Translations under genes and position numbers: made by a program
DNA from: DASUAS01 sp963819475
GTDB taxonomy: Bacteria > Actinomycetota > Acidimicrobiia > IMCC26256 > DASPTH01
Length of the DNA: 64,000 nucleotides
Reading direction: 5' to 3'
Assembly: GCA_963819475.1 (NCBI GenBank)
Contig: CAWFWE010000010.1
Span: 1-64,000, forward strand
Shown here: piece after piece, positions 61,698 through 64,000 of the stretch
How the letters are laid out: each line of letters starts with the position of its first letter
Numbering within the stretch: the first letter of the stretch is position 1
Notes under the pieces: model-generated
Told to the model about the DNA's origin: nothing
Database searches by the model: none
What the model saw: only the letters and a program-made list of their open reading frames with translations

Positions 61698-62732
61698 TCA
61701 GCTCGCCTGCCGGACCGCGGCCGCCACCGCCTGCCACCGTTCGGCGAGCTCGGGCGTGTCGATCCACGCATGCGCCGGCCCGTAGCCGAAGATGCGGTCG
61801 GCGAGCCCCCCGTACCGGTCCAGCAACGTCGACGCCAGATCGTCCCAGGTCGCGGTGACCGCGTACTCGTCGAGCATCTCGTCGGTGATGATGCCGGCCA
61901 TCGCGTCGGTGTCGCCGCCGGCCATCAGGCGGTGGAGCTGCTCGCTGGCCTCTCCCCACCCGTGGAGCTCGAAGACCCCGCGGTAGGTGCGCGTGGAGCC
62001 GTAGAACGAGAGCTGGCGTCGCACCGACTCGCGTTGCGCCACCCGCTCCGCCTCCGAGTCGCCCACGATCACGAACACGGGGCAGTAGAGCTCGCACGCA
62101 CCTACGGCCCGGCCGCCGGCGTCGGCGCCGGCGGCCAGCGCGGGCCGGATGACCTCACGGAGGTACCGGGGCGAGTGGAACGGGTGCGCATGGAACCCGT
62201 CGCACACCTCTCCCGCCAGTCGCGCCATGCCGGCGTTGACACCGGCGATCGCGACGGGGATGTCGGGGTGGTCGCTCGGTCCCGGCGAGAAGAAGTCGGT
62301 GAGCAGCGAGAAGGAGTAGTACTCGCCCTCGAACCGGAGCCGCTCCTCGCCCTGGAACGCGCGCCAGATGGCACGCAACGCGAGGACGTACTCGCGCAGC
62401 TTCGGTCCCGGGTGCTCGAAGGGCACGGAGAACCGGCGTTCCATGTGCGCCTTCACCTGGCTGCCGAGGCCGAGCGAGAAGCGCCCGGTGCTCGCCCGAG
62501 CAAGCTCCCAGGCGTTCTGGGCGGTGATCATCGGGCTGCGCGGGAACGCGACCGCGATCGCGGTGCCGAGCTCGATGGACGTCGTGACCGTGCTCGCCAC
62601 TGCGCACGCGAGGAACGGCGGCCGTTCCGATTCGGTGAACCACAGCCCGGAGAAGCCGAGCTCCTCGACCCGGCGCGCCACCGACGCGGTGTGCTCCAGT
62701 CTCAGGCTCGCGGCGTACGCGTCGAGCTCCAC
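61698..62732 (-). CDS. LLM-class F420-dependent oxidoreductase
   Basis: 344 residues from GTG 62732, one base after the stop of the acyl-CoA dehydrogenase. Luciferase-like barrel: GFSGLWFTESERPPFL, AITAQNAWELARASTGRFSL-type helix, FSLGLGSQVKAHMERRF and VAIAGVNAGMARLAGEVCDG. F420 is the expected cofactor. The operon suggests a role in breaking down the same acyl-CoA. Confidence 0.88.
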   Translation of the reverse strand: MELDAYAASLRLEHTASVARRVEELGFSGLWFTESERPPFLACAVASTVTTSIELGTAIAVAFPRSPMITAQNAWELARASTGRFSLGLGSQVKAHMERRFSVPFEHPGPKLREYVLALRAIWRAFQGEERLRFEGEYYSFSLLTDFFSPGPSDHPDIPVAIAGVNAGMARLAGEVCDGFHAHPFHSPRYLREVIRPALAAGADAGGRAVGACELYCPVFVIVGDSEAERVAQRESVRRQLSFYGSTRTYRGVFELHGWGEASEQLHRLMAGGDTDAMAGIITDEMLDEYAVTATWDDLASTLLDRYGGLADRIFGYGPAHAWIDTPELAERWQAVAAAVRQAS

Positions 62733-62733
62733 G

Positions 62734-63885
62734 TCAGTACGACTCGAGGCCGAGCGCGCGGGCGATCGCGTTGCGCTGGATCTGGCTGGTTCCTCCCGAG
62801 ATGGTGGCGACGATCGACTCCCGATACCGATGGCTCATGACGCTCTCGCTCGCGAAGCCGTGCCCGGCGAGGATCTGCATTCCCCAACGCGCCGCCTGGA
62901 CGTAGGTCTCGGATCCCTTGAGCTTGGCCATCGCCGCCTCCCGGTGGCACGGCGTGCCCTGGCCGCGCAGCCAGGCGGCACGGTAGGTGAGCAGACGCGC
63001 CGAGTCCACGTCGGTCTGGAGGTCGGCGATCACGTGCGCGAGCGACTGGAACGTGCCGATCGGACGGTCGAACTGCGTGCGGGTCTTGGCGTACTCGACC
63101 GCGATGTCGAGCGTGGACTGCGCCGCGCCGACGTATCCCACGCTCAGGAGGATGCGCTCGAGCTCGAGGTTCGACAGCATCACCCGCCAGCCCCCGTCGA
63201 GCGGGCCGACGAGATCGTCCTTCGGCACGCGGACGTCGTCGAGGAACACCTCGTAGGTCCCGAGGATGTGGCGTGCCATGGTGGGAATGCGTCGCAGCGT
63301 GACGCCCGGCGTCTCGGGGTCGACGAGCAGCGCGCTGAGCCCACGGTGCTTGGGGGCTTGGGGGTCGGTGCGCACGTACATGAGGATGGTGGTGTCGGGG
63401 AGCCCGGCTCCGGTGCACCACATCTTCTGCCCGTTGACGACAAAGTGGTCCCCGCGGTCGTCGGCGGTCGTGCGCAGCGCCGCGGCGTCGGACCCGGCGT
63501 CGGGCTCGCTGATCGCCACCGCGTAGTTGCGGCGCCCGCTGGTGATGTCCGGCGCGAGGCGGGCCCGCTGCTCGTCGCTCCCCCACTCGTGGATCCCGAG
63601 CGTCGGGATGAGTCGACCCGAGTAGCACATCGCGACGTCGAGGCTCGCGTGCCCGAGCTCCTCGGCGACGATCACGAGTTCCGTCGGTGTGCCGCCGGAG
63701 CCACCGAACTCGACGGGGAACGGCAGCCCGAACAGGTCCAGCCCGGCGAGCACGCGTTGCAGCTCGGTGGGCGGGGTCGCATCGTCGTCCCACGCCTTCG
63801 CCACCTCTGGTGGGCAGGTACGCGCGACGAGCTCGCGCACCGTGTCCCGCAGCAGCGCCTGCTCCTCGGTCAGCCCGAAGTCCAC
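62734..63885 (-). CDS. Acyl-CoA dehydrogenase
   Basis: 383 residues from ATG 63885. MDFGLTEEQALLRDTVRELV, YAVAISEPDAGSDAAALRTT, GQKMWCTGAG and GHGFASESVMSHRYRES are family marks; the C-terminus reads SQIQRNAIARALGLESY. FAD-dependent alpha-beta dehydrogenation of an acyl-CoA. The usual catalytic Glu region is in RESIVATISGGTSQI; its exact residue is uncertain. Confidence 0.92.
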   Translation of the reverse strand: MDFGLTEEQALLRDTVRELVARTCPPEVAKAWDDDATPPTELQRVLAGLDLFGLPFPVEFGGSGGTPTELVIVAEELGHASLDVAMCYSGRLIPTLGIHEWGSDEQRARLAPDITSGRRNYAVAISEPDAGSDAAALRTTADDRGDHFVVNGQKMWCTGAGLPDTTILMYVRTDPQAPKHRGLSALLVDPETPGVTLRRIPTMARHILGTYEVFLDDVRVPKDDLVGPLDGGWRVMLSNLELERILLSVGYVGAAQSTLDIAVEYAKTRTQFDRPIGTFQSLAHVIADLQTDVDSARLLTYRAAWLRGQGTPCHREAAMAKLKGSETYVQAARWGMQILAGHGFASESVMSHRYRESIVATISGGTSQIQRNAIARALGLESY

Positions 63886-63892
63886 CAGCGCC

Positions 63893-64000
63893 TCAGCTCG
63901 CGTGCGTGTCGAAGCTCAACGGGAGGTGACGCGCCTGGCGCACACCCGCGAACTCGTACTCGATCCTGTCGCCGTCGGTCACCCGGTACTCGCGGATGCG
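63893..64000 (-). CDS. C-terminal end of an unknown protein (partial)
   Basis: 35 codons enter from the right edge and stop at 63893, eight bases before the acyl-CoA dehydrogenase start. The tail reads EYRVTDGDRIEYEFAGV then RHLPLSFDTHAS. No family can be recognised from so little. Confidence 0.5.
   Translation of the reverse strand, partial: RIREYRVTDGDRIEYEFAGVRQARHLPLSFDTHAS

Noticed and set aside
1..64000. CRISPR arrays
   Set aside because: No regularly spaced identical repeats were seen. The two repeat families are widely spaced and vary in the middle.

Overview
The window is about 64 kb of very GC-rich DNA with actinobacterial features: strong GGAGG ribosome sites, many GTG starts, F420-dependent luciferase-like oxidoreductases, a BTAD/SARP-type regulator, DUF3040, DUF1876 and GAF-ANTAR proteins, form II CoxSLM-like molybdenum hydroxylases, and many SDR, P450, CaiB and acyl-CoA enzymes. 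This mix resembles Acidimicrobiia (Ilumatobacter-like) or related environmental Actinobacteria; that assignment is inference.

Layout. (1) About 0.2-11.3 kb, all minus strand: a lipid, steroid or terpenoid catabolic block. It holds SDRs, SnoaL-like and EthD-like proteins, a P450 with a ferredoxin, an APH-like kinase, an amidohydrolase, a double GntR regulator, a thiolase-like protein with its DUF35 partner, and an LLM oxidoreductase. Two operons here begin with almost identical promoters (2788-2816 and 10423-10451). (2) About 11.4-14.1 kb: a USP protein, a broken DUF1876 gene, an IS5-family insertion sequence and two degenerate tRNA-Leu-like sequences. (3) About 14-44 kb: an accessory, IS-rich segment. 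It carries a 1,700-residue BTAD/ATPase/WD40 regulator, a secreted lipase with a duplicated upstream region, hemerythrin, STAS and CsbD stress genes, and an operon of N-formylglutamate amidohydrolase-like protein, DUF1704 peptidase and ATP-grasp ligase. It continues with a truncated GAF-ANTAR gene, three intact insertion sequences (IS5, IS481 and IS30 families), IS30 and IS110 remnants, acyl-CoA ligase, hydrolase, nitronate monooxygenase and CaiB genes, an Hsp20, and two families of short intergenic repeats. (4) About 44-64 kb: mostly intact metabolic operons. These are a CoxS-L-M set, an ECF sigma factor with a beta-propeller membrane protein and secreted lipase, a deleted adenylate cyclase, an orphan CoxL-like enzyme with a hydratase and an SDR, and a minus-strand run of acyl-CoA dehydrogenase, LLM, P450, amidohydrolase and SnoaL genes.

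How the genes work together. Regions 1 and 4 look like uptake and breakdown of hydrophobic carbon sources: secreted lipases, acyl-CoA ligase, acyl-CoA dehydrogenase, CoA transferase, a thiolase/DUF35 aldolase-like pair, P450s and F420 enzymes. Region 3 looks like a decaying island with stress genes and a possible peptide-ligation and removal operon. Single-base frameshifts are frequent between 0.2 and 26 kb. They could be real decay or sequencing error, and only the raw reads can tell.
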